Source of the DNA: Agromyces laixinhei
GTDB taxonomy: Bacteria > Actinomycetota > Actinomycetes > Actinomycetales > Microbacteriaceae
Direction of reading: 5' to 3'
Assembly (NCBI RefSeq): GCF_006337065.1
Contig: NZ_CP040872.1
Coordinates: forward strand, 1,364,001 to 1,428,000
Length of the DNA: 64,000 bases
Shown here in pieces: positions 27,771 through 36,204 of this stretch. Within the stretch, counting starts at the first letter, position 1. Each line of letters opens with the position of its first letter. The notes under the pieces are model-generated. The model did no database searches and had not been told where the DNA came from. It saw nothing but the letters and a program-made list of their open reading frames with translations. The position numbers and the translations under genes were made by a program.

Positions 27771-29212
27771 GCCGGAACCTCCCTCGATGCGATGAGCGTG
27801 GTGCTGTACACCTTCAACAGCGCGTTGCCGAGCATGAGCGAGCGGTACTCGCTCGACGCACGGTGATCCGAGATCGGTGTGCCCTCGGCCCGCAGCACCT
27901 TCGAGGCGGCGCGAACGGTGGTGAGGCTCCATGGCCGGCCGACGAGTGCCGCTTCCGTGGCGCGGGCGCGCAGGGGCGTTGCGGCAACCCCGCCGAGACC
28001 GACGCGTGCAGCGGTGACCACTCCATCGTCGACGTCGAGCGCGAAGGCTGCGGCGACGCTCGAGATGTCGTCGAACCGCCGCTTGGCGATCTTGTGGAAC
28101 GCGGCGATGCCGGCGAGCGGCAGCGGGATGCGCACCGAGCGGATGATCTCATCGGGTCGGCGCAGCGTCTGACGGTAGCCGGTGAAGTACTCGGCGAGGT
28201 CGACCTCGCGCTCACCGCTGCGGGAAGCGAGCACGAGGCGTGCGCCGAGGGCGAGGAGCGCGGGCGGGGCGTCGCCGATCGGCGACCCCGTACCGAGGTT
28301 GCCGCCGAACGTCGCGCGATTGCGGATGAGCCGCGACGCGAACTGGGGGAGGAGTTGCGCGAGCATCGGCACGCGCCCGTCGAGTCGGCGTTCGACCTCG
28401 GAGAGCGTGAGGGCCGCCCCGATCTCGATCACCTCGCTGCCGACCACGAGCGCCCGCAACTCGTCGAGATGCTCGATCGCGACCACGAGCGCCGGGCGGA
28501 GTCCGCGGAGATTCACCTCGACACCGAGATCGGTGGACCCCGCGACGAGCACCGCCTCGGGTTCGTCGCGGAGCACGTCGACGGCCTCGTCGAGGCTCGC
28601 CGGGCGCAGGAACCGGCCGCCGCCGGATCGGACGTCGGTCGGCACGGCGACGGGCGCGGGCGCGGCACGGCGCGCGGCCAGGTCGTCGTCTGCGGCCGGA
28701 GAGCCGAGCGCGTACGCGGCATCGCGGATCGGACGGTAGCCGGTGCACCGGCAGAGGTTGCCGCTGAGGGCGTGCAGGTCGAATCCGTTGGGCCCGAGCT
28801 CCTCGTGCGCTTCGCCGGTGCTCACGGGGGCCCGACCGGCACGGTAGTACTCGTCGGCCATGCTGCAGGCGAACCCGGGGGTGCAATACCCGCACTGCGA
28901 GCCGCCGGCTTCGGCGAGCCTCTCCTGCACCGGGTGCAATGCCTCGGGCGAGCCGAGGCCCTCGGCGGTGACGATCTCCTGCCCGTTCAGGGCGGCGGCG
29001 GGCACCAGGCAGGCGTTCACGGCGGTCCAGGCCGTGCCGCCCCGGTCGTCGGGCGTGGCGAGCAGCATCGCGCAGGCGCCGCACTCGCCCTCGGCGCAGC
29101 CCTCTTTGCTGCCCGTCAGCCCGGTATCGCGCAACCAGTCGAGTGCCGTCGTATGCGCGGCGGCGAGGAGGGGCCGTCGCAGACCGTTGACGGTCACGGC
29201 GACGTCATCCAT
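27767..29212 (-). CDS. xdhA: Xanthine dehydrogenase small subunit XdhA (2Fe-2S and FAD)
   Basis: 481-residue electron-transfer subunit. The N-terminal half carries two [2Fe-2S] clusters: CAEGECGAC ... C near residues 39-70, and CGYCTPGF with CRCTGY near 108-160. The second half is an FAD domain with FGGNLGTGSPIGDAPPALLALGA, the flavin phosphate loop. A linker (residues 170-195) joins the two, the XdhA layout of bacterial two-subunit xanthine dehydrogenases. The ATG at 29212 has an AGAGGGG ribosome site. Confidence 0.95.
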   Translation of the reverse strand: MDDVAVTVNGLRRPLLAAAHTTALDWLRDTGLTGSKEGCAEGECGACAMLLATPDDRGGTAWTAVNACLVPAAALNGQEIVTAEGLGSPEALHPVQERLAEAGGSQCGYCTPGFACSMADEYYRAGRAPVSTGEAHEELGPNGFDLHALSGNLCRCTGYRPIRDAAYALGSPAADDDLAARRAAPAPVAVPTDVRSGGGRFLRPASLDEAVDVLRDEPEAVLVAGSTDLGVEVNLRGLRPALVVAIEHLDELRALVVGSEVIEIGAALTLSEVERRLDGRVPMLAQLLPQFASRLIRNRATFGGNLGTGSPIGDAPPALLALGARLVLASRSGEREVDLAEYFTGYRQTLRRPDEIIRSVRIPLPLAGIAAFHKIAKRRFDDISSVAAAFALDVDDGVVTAARVGLGGVAATPLRARATEAALVGRPWSLTTVRAASKVLRAEGTPISDHRASSEYRSLMLGNALLKVYSTTLIASREVPA

Positions 29213-29436
29213 GGTCGTACCCCTCTGCGGCGCCGCGCTGCGCTGCGCCTGCCACCGGGTCGCGTCCGGCGTCCGGTGGTTCGAGTCTACGCGTCGACTC
29301 CGGCAGACCCGGGAGCTCCCGAGCGTCGCCGTGCCACGAGACATTGCGGCCATGTCGCCGACACCGCGAAGATGAAGGGTATGCGGGGCGCCTCGGTATC
29401 AGCGCTTCGCCGCGAGCCACGAAGGAGTGGAACCGC
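29213..29436. other. Divergent region between xdhA and the purine-breakdown operon
   Basis: 224 bases between divergent transcription units. No convincing promoter pair, palindrome or hairpin was found by eye, although control sites for both operons must lie here. Confidence 0.3.
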
Positions 29437-29541
29437 ATGACCTGCCACCTCACCGTGCCCGCGCTCACCGTGATCGCGCTCATCGTGCCCGCCCCGACCG
29501 TGCCGGCCCCGACCGTGCGCGCCGCCGAGGGACTCGGCTGA
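29437..29541 (+). CDS. Possible 34-residue leader peptide made of pentapeptide repeats
   Basis: A small frame with a strong ribosome site (GAAGGAG, 8 bases before the ATG) ends 3 bases before the next gene. After MTCHL it is five pentapeptides (TVPAL, TVIAL, IVPAP, TVPAP, TVRAA) encoded by five 15-base DNA units at 29452-29526. It could be translated and couple translation to the downstream aldolase-like gene, or it may be only a DNA repeat that happens to be open. No known family. Confidence 0.4.
   Translation: MTCHLTVPALTVIALIVPAPTVPAPTVRAAEGLG
29452..29526. repeat. 15-bp tandem repeat, five units
   Basis: Five consecutive 15-base units, mostly beginning ACCGTG. The period is three times five, so the reading frame is kept. 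It sits directly before the purine-breakdown operon. Confidence 0.8.
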
Positions 29542-29544
29542 GCG

Positions 29545-30837
29545 ATGGCCCACATCCGCAGCGCACGCGCCGCTCCCGCTCCTCGCACCGCACTCACGGC
29601 GGCCGATCTCGCCTCGGTCGACCGCCGCCTCGCCTCGACCGACGCGCTCCTGGCGACCGCCTACCCGGGCGACGACGGCTCACGGCAGCCGGTGCACACC
29701 GTCTACGTGCCGGCCGACCGGTACGACGCCGGACTTCCGGCCGATTGGGGCGTCGCCGCGCTCGCCGCTGTCGAGTCCGTGGGCGGTCTCGAAGCGCTCG
29801 CCGCCCGAGTCGGCCTCGACCCGGAGCTGGCCGGCACCGTCGCGGCCGACGTGCGCGACAAGCTCGAACGGGAACCCATCGAAGACCTCCGCCTCGACTT
29901 CGAGGACGGCTACGGCGATCGCGGCGACGAGGTCGAGGACGCCGACGCGTGGCGCATGGCGGAACGCGTCGCGGCGGCCGTAGGAGCGGGTCTCGCCCCG
30001 CCCTTCATCGGCGTGCGCATCAAGGGCTTCGAAGCGTCGGCGCGGGCGCGCGGCATCCGCACCCTCGATCTCTTCGTGGGCACGCTCCTCGCGCGCGGCG
30101 AATTGCCCGACGGGCTCGTGATCACCCTGCCGAAGGTCTCGACGGTCGCGCAGGTCGAGGCGATGGCCGAGGTCGCGGCAGCGCTCGAGCGTGTGCACGG
30201 GCTGCCCGACGGCCGGCTCCGCTTCGAAGTGCAGGTCGAGACCCCCCAACTGGTGCTCGGCCCCGATGGCGTCGCGCCACTCGCCCGGTTGCCGCTCGCC
30301 GTGCCCGGTCGCATCAGCGCGCTGCACTACGGCACCTACGACTACAGCGAGGCGCTGGCGATCTCGGCGGCGAACCAGTCGTTGGATCATCCCGTCGCCG
30401 ACCACGCGAAGGAGGTCATGCAGCTCGCGGTCGCGGGCACCGGCATCCGGCTCTCCGACGGCTCGACCAACATCCTCCCGATCGGCGACCGGGCCGGCGA
30501 AGCCTGGCGCCTCCACGCCCGCCTCGTGCGCCGGTCGCTCGACCGCGGCTTCTACCAGGGCTGGGACCTCCACGCGCACCAGCTGCCGACCCGGTTCATC
30601 GCGACCTACGCGTTCTACCGGGAAGGGTATGCCGCGGCATCCGTGCGCCTGCGCGACTACCTCGAGAGCACGCCAGGTGCGGTGCTCGACGAACCGGCCA
30701 CCGCCCGCGCGCTCGCGGGCTTCGTGCTGCGCGGCGTCGAGTGCGGGGCGCTCCCCGGATCCGGCGTCGTCGCCGACCTCGGTATCGATCGACACGCGCT
30801 CACCGTGCTCGCCCATCCGAAACTCGCGAAGGGCTGA
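29545..30837 (+). CDS. DUF6986 / HpcH-HpaI aldolase-like protein
   Basis: 430-residue protein of the citrate-lyase-beta / malate-synthase-like aldolase fold. Seen: DLRLDFEDGYGDRGDEVEDAD (acidic metal-binding strand, near residue 115), GVRIKGFEASARARGIRTLDLF, FEVQVETPQLVL (metal-binding Glu), and LHYGTYDYSEAL. Relatives of this actinobacterial group (DUF6986) recur beside ureide genes. A role at the glyoxylate end of the pathway, for example condensing glyoxylate with an acyl-CoA, is inference only. It is first gene of the plus-strand purine operon. Confidence 0.7.
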   Translation: MAHIRSARAAPAPRTALTAADLASVDRRLASTDALLATAYPGDDGSRQPVHTVYVPADRYDAGLPADWGVAALAAVESVGGLEALAARVGLDPELAGTVAADVRDKLEREPIEDLRLDFEDGYGDRGDEVEDADAWRMAERVAAAVGAGLAPPFIGVRIKGFEASARARGIRTLDLFVGTLLARGELPDGLVITLPKVSTVAQVEAMAEVAAALERVHGLPDGRLRFEVQVETPQLVLGPDGVAPLARLPLAVPGRISALHYGTYDYSEALAISAANQSLDHPVADHAKEVMQLAVAGTGIRLSDGSTNILPIGDRAGEAWRLHARLVRRSLDRGFYQGWDLHAHQLPTRFIATYAFYREGYAAASVRLRDYLESTPGAVLDEPATARALAGFVLRGVECGALPGSGVVADLGIDRHALTVLAHPKLAKG

Positions 30838-30870
30838 ACGGATGCCCCGCCCCGACGACAAGGAAACCGC

Positions 30871-31683
30871 ATGAGCTACTTCACCCCGCAGGGCGGGCTG
30901 CCCGCCCAGACCGAACTCCTCACCGATCGCGCGATCGTGAAGGAGGCCTACACGGTCATTCCGAAGGGGGTGCTCCGCGACATCGTGACGAGCAGGCTGC
31001 CGGGCTTCACCTCGACGCGGTCGTGGATCATCGCACGGCCGATCGAGGGATTCGCGACGACCTTCTCGCAGCTGATCGTCGAGATCGGGCCGGGCGGCGG
31101 GGCCGAGCAACCCGAACGGGAGGCCGGTGTCGAGGGCGTCGTGTTCGTCACGGCCGGTTCGCTGACGCTCGCGCTCGACGGGATTCGGCACGTGCTGCAG
31201 CCGGGCGGCTACGCCTATCTCGCGGCCGGTGCGACGTGGTCGCTCGCGAATGAGGGTGCCGGGGTGACGAGCTTCCAGTGGATCCGGAAGGCCTACGAGC
31301 CGGTCGACGGCATCGCACCGCCCTCGTCGTTCGTCGCCCGCGACCAGGACATCGAGCCGCGTGAGATGCCGGGCACGAACGGGGCATGGGCGACGACCCG
31401 CTTCGTCGATCCCGACGACCTCGCGCACGACATGCACGTCAACATCGTGACGTTCGAGCCGGGCGGAACGATCCCGTTCGCAGAGACGCACGTGATGGAG
31501 CACGGGCTCTTCGTGCTCGAAGGCAAGGCCGTCTACCGACTGAACGACGACTGGGTCGAGGTCGAAGCGGGCGACTTCATGTGGCTTCGAGCGTTCTGCC
31601 CGCAGGCGTGTTACGCGGGCGGCCCCGGTCCGTTCCGCTACCTGCTCTACAAAGACGTGAACCGGCAGATCCGGCTCACATGA
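30871..31683 (+). CDS. allE: (S)-ureidoglycine aminohydrolase
   Basis: 270-residue bicupin enzyme that converts (S)-ureidoglycine to (S)-ureidoglycolate with release of ammonia. The first cupin spans about residues 55-135 (VVFVTAGSLTLAL, LQPGGYAYL). The second, at 185-265, has ETHVMEHGLFVLEGKAVYRL with the metal-binding His and Glu residues, and YKDVNRQIRL at the end, as in YlbA/AllE. The stop overlaps the start of allantoinase (ATGA). Its substrate is made by allantoate amidohydrolase, which is not in this window. Confidence 0.92.
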   Translation: MSYFTPQGGLPAQTELLTDRAIVKEAYTVIPKGVLRDIVTSRLPGFTSTRSWIIARPIEGFATTFSQLIVEIGPGGGAEQPEREAGVEGVVFVTAGSLTLALDGIRHVLQPGGYAYLAAGATWSLANEGAGVTSFQWIRKAYEPVDGIAPPSSFVARDQDIEPREMPGTNGAWATTRFVDPDDLAHDMHVNIVTFEPGGTIPFAETHVMEHGLFVLEGKAVYRLNDDWVEVEAGDFMWLRAFCPQACYAGGPGPFRYLLYKDVNRQIRLT

Positions 31684-33080
31684 GTCGCGCGGAGGGTGCG
31701 GAGATGCCGGATGATTCCTTCGTCGCGTCAGCGGGGTCGATCGAGACCTTCGATCTCGTCGTCCGAGGCGAACGCGTGCTGCTCGGCGAGGAGTTCTCGC
31801 CGGCCGAGGTCGCTGTGCGGGGCGGCGTCATCGCGCGCATCGCGCCGTCGGGCACCGGGCTGAGGGCGCCGGAGACCGTACAGCTCGCCGCCGACGAGGT
31901 GCTGATCCCCGGCCTCGTCGACACGCACGTGCACGTGAACGAGCCCGGCCGCACCGAGTGGGAGGGCTTCGTCTCGGCGACGCGTGCGGCTGCGGCGGGA
32001 GGGGTGACGACCATCATCGACATGCCGCTCAATTGCGATCCGCCGACCACTTCGGTCGCCGCGCTCGATGCGAAGCGTCGCGCAGCCGCCGGGCAGATCC
32101 TCGTCGACGTCGGGTTCTGGGGCGGGGTCGTGCCGGGAAACCTCGCCGAGCTCGGGCCGCTCGACGACGCAGGGGTCTTCGGGTTCAAGTGCTTTCTGCT
32201 CGACTCCGGCGTCGAGGAGTTCCCCGCGATCACGGCCGACGAGATGGAGGCCGCGATGACGGAGCTCGCCAGGGCCGGCTCGCTCCTCAACGTGCACGCC
32301 GAAGACGCGCACCTGATCGACGCGGCACCGCATCCGCACAGCACCCGGTACGCCGACTTCCTCGCCTCGCGACCCCGCGAAGCGGAAGACACCGCGATCG
32401 CCGCCGTGATCGAGCGCGCTGCGCGCACAGGCGTGCGCGCGCACGTGGTGCACCTGAGCTCCGCGGACTCGCTCGGCCGCATCGCGGAGGCCAAGCGTGC
32501 CGGGGTGCGACTCACGGTCGAGACGTGCCCGCACTACCTGACCCTCACCGCCGAAGAGATCCCGGCCGGGGCCACGGCGTTCAAGTGCTGCCCGCCGATC
32601 CGCGAAGCTGCCAATCGCGACGCCCTCTGGGAGGGGCTCGAGTCGGGCGTGATCGACTTCATCGTCTCCGATCACTCACCCGCGCCGCCCTCGATGAAAG
32701 ACCCGGGTCACGGCGACTTCGCCCCGGCCTGGGGCGGAATCGCCTCGCTCCAGCTCGGTCTCGCCCTCGTCTGGAGCGAGGCTCGCAGGCGCGGCATCCC
32801 GCTCCAGCGGGTCGTGGAATGGATGTCGGGAGCACCGGCGCACCGGGCCGGACTCACGGGCAAGGGCCGCATCGCCGAAGGCGCCGCGGCCGACCTCGCC
32901 GTCTTCGCACCCGACGAGACCTTCACCGTGAACGCCGCCGCGCTCGAGCACCGCCACCCCGTGTGCCCGTACGACGGGCGCGACCTCTCGGGTGCGGTGC
33001 GGACGACCCTGCTCGCGGGACATCCGATCGACCGGAACGTCGCGCGCGGCCGGCTGCTGCGCAGAGAGAGGATCGAGTGA
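31680..33080 (+). CDS. allB: Allantoinase
   Basis: 466-residue amidohydrolase that opens allantoin to allantoate in the cytosol. The two-metal site is visible: DTHVHVNEPGRTEWEGF near residue 80, the carboxylated-Lys block FGFKCFLLDSG near 176, NVHAEDAH near 212, HVVHLSSAD near 255, and SDHSPAP near 330. The ATG at 31680 overlaps the allE stop; an in-frame ATG eight codons later is possible. It shares a base with uraD at its end. Confidence 0.94.
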   Translation: MSRAEGAEMPDDSFVASAGSIETFDLVVRGERVLLGEEFSPAEVAVRGGVIARIAPSGTGLRAPETVQLAADEVLIPGLVDTHVHVNEPGRTEWEGFVSATRAAAAGGVTTIIDMPLNCDPPTTSVAALDAKRRAAAGQILVDVGFWGGVVPGNLAELGPLDDAGVFGFKCFLLDSGVEEFPAITADEMEAAMTELARAGSLLNVHAEDAHLIDAAPHPHSTRYADFLASRPREAEDTAIAAVIERAARTGVRAHVVHLSSADSLGRIAEAKRAGVRLTVETCPHYLTLTAEEIPAGATAFKCCPPIREAANRDALWEGLESGVIDFIVSDHSPAPPSMKDPGHGDFAPAWGGIASLQLGLALVWSEARRRGIPLQRVVEWMSGAPAHRAGLTGKGRIAEGAAADLAVFAPDETFTVNAAALEHRHPVCPYDGRDLSGAVRTTLLAGHPIDRNVARGRLLRRERIE

Positions 33081-33577
33081 TGCGGCTCGAAGAGTTCAAC
33101 GCGCTCGATCGCCCGACGGCGATCGAGGCGCTCCGTCCGTGCCTCGACGTTCCGCGCTGGGGCGAAGCGATCGCCGACGGCCGCCCGTATGGTTCGACCG
33201 ACGAGCTCGTGGAGGCGGCCGGAGTGGCGGCGTCGCCGCTCAGTCCTGAGGAGGTGGAGGGCGCGCTCGTGCACCATCCGCCCATCGGCCGACGGCCCGG
33301 AGGTGAGACCGCCGAAGCGCGGATGTCGCGCGGCGAGCAGGCGGGCGTCGACCCGGCAGACTCCGCCGTCACTGCGGCGCTCGCCGCCGGAAACCTCGCG
33401 TACGAGGAGAAGTTCGGGCGGGTCTTCCTGATCCGCGCCGCGGGCAGATCCGCGAGCGAGATACTCGAGGTGCTCGGCGAGCGCCTCGCGCACTCGTCAG
33501 CAGAGGAAGATGCCATCGTCGCCGAGCAGTTGCGTGAGATCGCCGCGCTCCGGCTGAAGGGACTCGTGACCGCATGA
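33080..33577 (+). CDS. uraD: OHCU decarboxylase
   Basis: 165-residue 2-oxo-4-hydroxy-4-carboxy-5-ureidoimidazoline decarboxylase, which yields (S)-allantoin. The active-site signature HHPPIGRR (near residue 67), SRGEQAG (near 86) and YEEKFGRVFLIRAAGRS (near 112) all match the family. The ATG at 33080 shares its first base with the allB stop. The stop overlaps uraH. Confidence 0.93.
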   Translation: MRLEEFNALDRPTAIEALRPCLDVPRWGEAIADGRPYGSTDELVEAAGVAASPLSPEEVEGALVHHPPIGRRPGGETAEARMSRGEQAGVDPADSAVTAALAAGNLAYEEKFGRVFLIRAAGRSASEILEVLGERLAHSSAEEDAIVAEQLREIAALRLKGLVTA

Positions 33578-33915
33578 CCACTTCCCAGATCACGACGCAC
33601 GTGCTCGACGCGACGGTCGGCCGCCCCGCCGTGGGCGTTCCCGTCGAGTTGTCCGTTCGCGAGGCATCCGATTGGGTGCGCATCGGCGCGGGTGTCACCG
33701 ACGACGACGGCCGGGCGACCGGCCTCGGCCCGGCCTCGGTGCCCCCTGGCGAGTACCGCCTGCACTTCGATACCGGCGCGTTCTTCGCCGCGAGTGGCAC
33801 CGACACGTTCTATCCCGAGGTCGTGCTCCACTTCGAGGTCGCCGAGGCGGGCCGGCACTACCACGTGCCGCTCCTGCTCAGCCCCTTCGCGTATTCGACG
33901 TACCGAGGAAGCTAG
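33574..33915 (+). CDS. uraH: 5-hydroxyisourate hydrolase (transthyretin-like)
   Basis: 113-residue enzyme that hydrolyses 5-hydroxyisourate, the product of uricase. Family marks: THVLDATVGRPAVGVPVEL at the N-terminus and the C-terminal SPFAYSTYRGS, whose YRGS ending is diagnostic. Catalytic residues fit the pattern (His near 9, Arg in the TDDDGR block, His near the C-terminal half). The start overlaps uraD (ATGA). Confidence 0.95.
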   Translation: MTTSQITTHVLDATVGRPAVGVPVELSVREASDWVRIGAGVTDDDGRATGLGPASVPPGEYRLHFDTGAFFAASGTDTFYPEVVLHFEVAEAGRHYHVPLLLSPFAYSTYRGS

Positions 33916-33949
33916 GCACCCGCGAATGGAGACCCCGAATGGAGACTCG

Positions 33950-34849
33950 ATGACCGACCGCAAGATCGTCCTCGGACCGAACCGGTACGGCAAGGCCGAG
34001 GTTCGCGTCGTGAAGGTGACCCGCGACACCGACCGTCATGAGATCGAAGACCTCAGCGTCACGTCGCAGCTTCGCGGCGACTTCGCTGCGGCGCACCTGT
34101 CGGGCGACAATGCGCACGTGGTTCCGACCGATACGCAGAAGAACACGATCTTCGCGTTCGCGCGCGACGGAGTCGGCTCGCCCGAGGCCTTCCTGCTGCG
34201 TCTCGCCGACCACTTCACCTCTTCGTTCGACTGGGTGAGCGGTGGCCGCTGGCAGGCCGAGAGCTACGCCTGGCAACGCATCGAGGCGCACGGTGAACCG
34301 CACGACCATGCCTTCGTGCGCTCTGGTCGGGAGACGCGCACCGCCCTCGTCGTCGTTGACGACGGCGAACGGCACGTGCTCGGCGGGCTCGAGGGGCTCA
34401 CGGTGCTGAAGACCACGCAATCGGGCTTCGAGGGCTTTCCCCGAGATCGGTACACCACCCTGCAGGAGACGGGCGACCGAATCCTCGCAACGGATGTCGC
34501 GGCCCGCTGGCGTTACGTCGGCGCCGAAGTCGACTTCAACGCCGTCTACGACAGTGTGCGGGGGCTGCTGCTCGAGGCGTTCGCCGAGCGGTACTCGGCC
34601 GCCCTGCAGGCGACGCTCTTCGAGATGGGCACCCGGGTGCTCGAGGTGCACCCCGAGATCGCCGAGATCCGGTTCTCGATGCCGAACAAGCACCACTTCG
34701 TGGTCGACCTCAGCGGGTTCGGCCTCGACAACCCGAACGAGGTGTTCTACGCCGCCGACCGGCCGTACGGGCTCATCGAAGCGGCCGTCACGCGCGAGGG
34801 GCTCGCGCCCGCGCCCTTCGCGTGGGAGGGCGTCGACGGATTCTGCTGA
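33950..34849 (+). CDS. Urate oxidase (uricase)
   Basis: 299-residue cofactor-free oxidase that converts urate and oxygen to 5-hydroxyisourate and hydrogen peroxide. Two tandem T-fold halves are seen. VVPTDTQKNTIFAFARDG (near residue 58) carries the catalytic Thr-Lys region, and RFSMPNKHHFVVDLSGFGLDNPNEVFYA near residue 245 is the C-terminal uricase signature. The ATG at 33950 was chosen; an in-frame ATG at 33926 would add eight residues and lies in a small duplication (GAATGGAGAC twice). It is last gene of the operon. Confidence 0.95.
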   Translation: MTDRKIVLGPNRYGKAEVRVVKVTRDTDRHEIEDLSVTSQLRGDFAAAHLSGDNAHVVPTDTQKNTIFAFARDGVGSPEAFLLRLADHFTSSFDWVSGGRWQAESYAWQRIEAHGEPHDHAFVRSGRETRTALVVVDDGERHVLGGLEGLTVLKTTQSGFEGFPRDRYTTLQETGDRILATDVAARWRYVGAEVDFNAVYDSVRGLLLEAFAERYSAALQATLFEMGTRVLEVHPEIAEIRFSMPNKHHFVVDLSGFGLDNPNEVFYAADRPYGLIEAAVTREGLAPAPFAWEGVDGFC

Positions 34850-34874
34850 TCGGGTGGCGCGAGGCATCCGCTCT

Positions 34875-34914
34875 TCGACGAATGATGCCGCGCATCGACG
34901 AACGATGCCGGCCA
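34875..34914. repeat. 20-bp direct repeat upstream of an operon
   Basis: Two adjacent 20-base copies (34875-34894 and 34895-34914), each beginning TCGACGAA, differ at two or three positions. They end 3 bases before the -10 box at 34918, covering the -35 region, so they may be a regulator's tandem site. Confidence 0.65.
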
Positions 34915-34917
34915 CGC

Positions 34918-34923
34918 TACCGT
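34918..34923 (+). promoter_or_regulatory. Leaderless -10 box
   Basis: TACCGT lies 6 bases before the ATG at 34930 and directly after a duplicated 20-mer. Confidence 0.5.
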
Positions 34924-34929
34924 CGAGAC

Positions 34930-36204
34930 ATGCGCATCCTCCTCGTCGGCGCCGGGGGCGTCGGTGACGCCATCGCCAAGATCGCCGCCCGCCGTGATTT
35001 CTTCGAGCTGCTCGTGATCGCCGACTACGACGAGTCGCGTGCCGAGCGCACCCTCGCGTGGATCCGCGGTCGGCACGGCGACGAGGTCGCGGCGCGGTTC
35101 GACACCGCGCAGATCGACGCCGGCGACCCCTACGTCGTCACGGCGGTCGCACTCGAGTACGGTGCGACCCACGTGATGAACGCCGTGGAGCCGAAGTTCG
35201 TGCCCTCGATCTTCGCCGGTGCACTCGCCGCGGGCGCCGACTACCTCGACATGGCGATGAGCCTTTCAGAACCGCATCCGAGCGAGCCGCACTCGCTCAC
35301 GGGCGTGAAGCTCGGCGACGACCAGTTCGCGCAGGCGGGCGACTGGGAGGCCGCAGGGCGGCTCGCCCTCGTCGGCATGGGTGTCGAGCCCGGGCTCTCC
35401 GACGTGTTCGCACGCTACGCCGCCGACCGGCTCTTCAGCGAGATCGACGAGCTCGGTGTGCGTGACGGCGCGAATCTCGTGGTCACCGACGAGGAGGGCA
35501 CTGAGATCTTCGCCCCGTCGTTCTCGATCTGGACGACGATCGAGGAATGCCTGAATCCGCCCGTGATCTGGGAGAAGCACGCCGGGTGGACCACGACCCC
35601 GCCGTTCTCCGAGCCGGAGGTGTTCGACTTCCCCGAGGGCATCGGCCCTGTCGAGTGCGTCAACGTCGAGCACGAGGAGGTGCTGCTCATGCCGCGCTGG
35701 ATCGATGCGAAGCGCGTGACCTTCAAGTACGGACTCGGCAGCGAGTTCATCAACGTGCTGCAGGTGCTGCACCGGCTCGGTCTGGATTCGGTGAGCCCGG
35801 TGGCGGTGCGCAGCGACGACGGGCGGGTGCACGTGGCCCCGCGCGACGTCGTCGCCGCGACGCTGCCCGAACCGTCGAGCATCGGTCCGCGGATGACGGG
35901 CAAGACGTGCGCCGGGGTCTGGGTCACGGGCACCGGGGCCGACGGCGCCCCGCGCGAGGTCTACCTGTACCACGTCTCCGACAACGAATGGACGATGCGC
36001 GAGTACGAGAGCCAGTGCGTCGTCTGGCAGACCGCCCTGAACCCGGTCATCGCCCTCGAACTGCTCGCCGGCGGCGTGTGGGCCGGCCGCGGCGTGCTCG
36101 GCCCTGAGGCGTTCGACGCGGTGCCGTTCCTCGAGCTCATGGCACGGCCCGAGGCCGAAGGCGGGTACGGCCAGGCCTGGGGCATGGAGGATCGGGCGGC
36201 GTGA
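34930..36204 (+). CDS. Saccharopine dehydrogenase-family oxidoreductase
   Basis: 424-residue NAD(P)-dependent oxidoreductase. The N-terminal Rossmann motif MRILLVGAGGVGDAIAKIAARRD is clear, and the C-terminal part (LVGMGVEPGLSDVFARYAADRLF ...) matches the saccharopine / carboxynorspermidine dehydrogenase family. The substrate is unknown. It overlaps the next gene (GTGA) in a three-gene operon with a GNAT enzyme and a racemase-type enolase-superfamily enzyme, which suggests amino-acid conversion. Confidence 0.85.
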   Translation: MRILLVGAGGVGDAIAKIAARRDFFELLVIADYDESRAERTLAWIRGRHGDEVAARFDTAQIDAGDPYVVTAVALEYGATHVMNAVEPKFVPSIFAGALAAGADYLDMAMSLSEPHPSEPHSLTGVKLGDDQFAQAGDWEAAGRLALVGMGVEPGLSDVFARYAADRLFSEIDELGVRDGANLVVTDEEGTEIFAPSFSIWTTIEECLNPPVIWEKHAGWTTTPPFSEPEVFDFPEGIGPVECVNVEHEEVLLMPRWIDAKRVTFKYGLGSEFINVLQVLHRLGLDSVSPVAVRSDDGRVHVAPRDVVAATLPEPSSIGPRMTGKTCAGVWVTGTGADGAPREVYLYHVSDNEWTMREYESQCVVWQTALNPVIALELLAGGVWAGRGVLGPEAFDAVPFLELMARPEAEGGYGQAWGMEDRAA

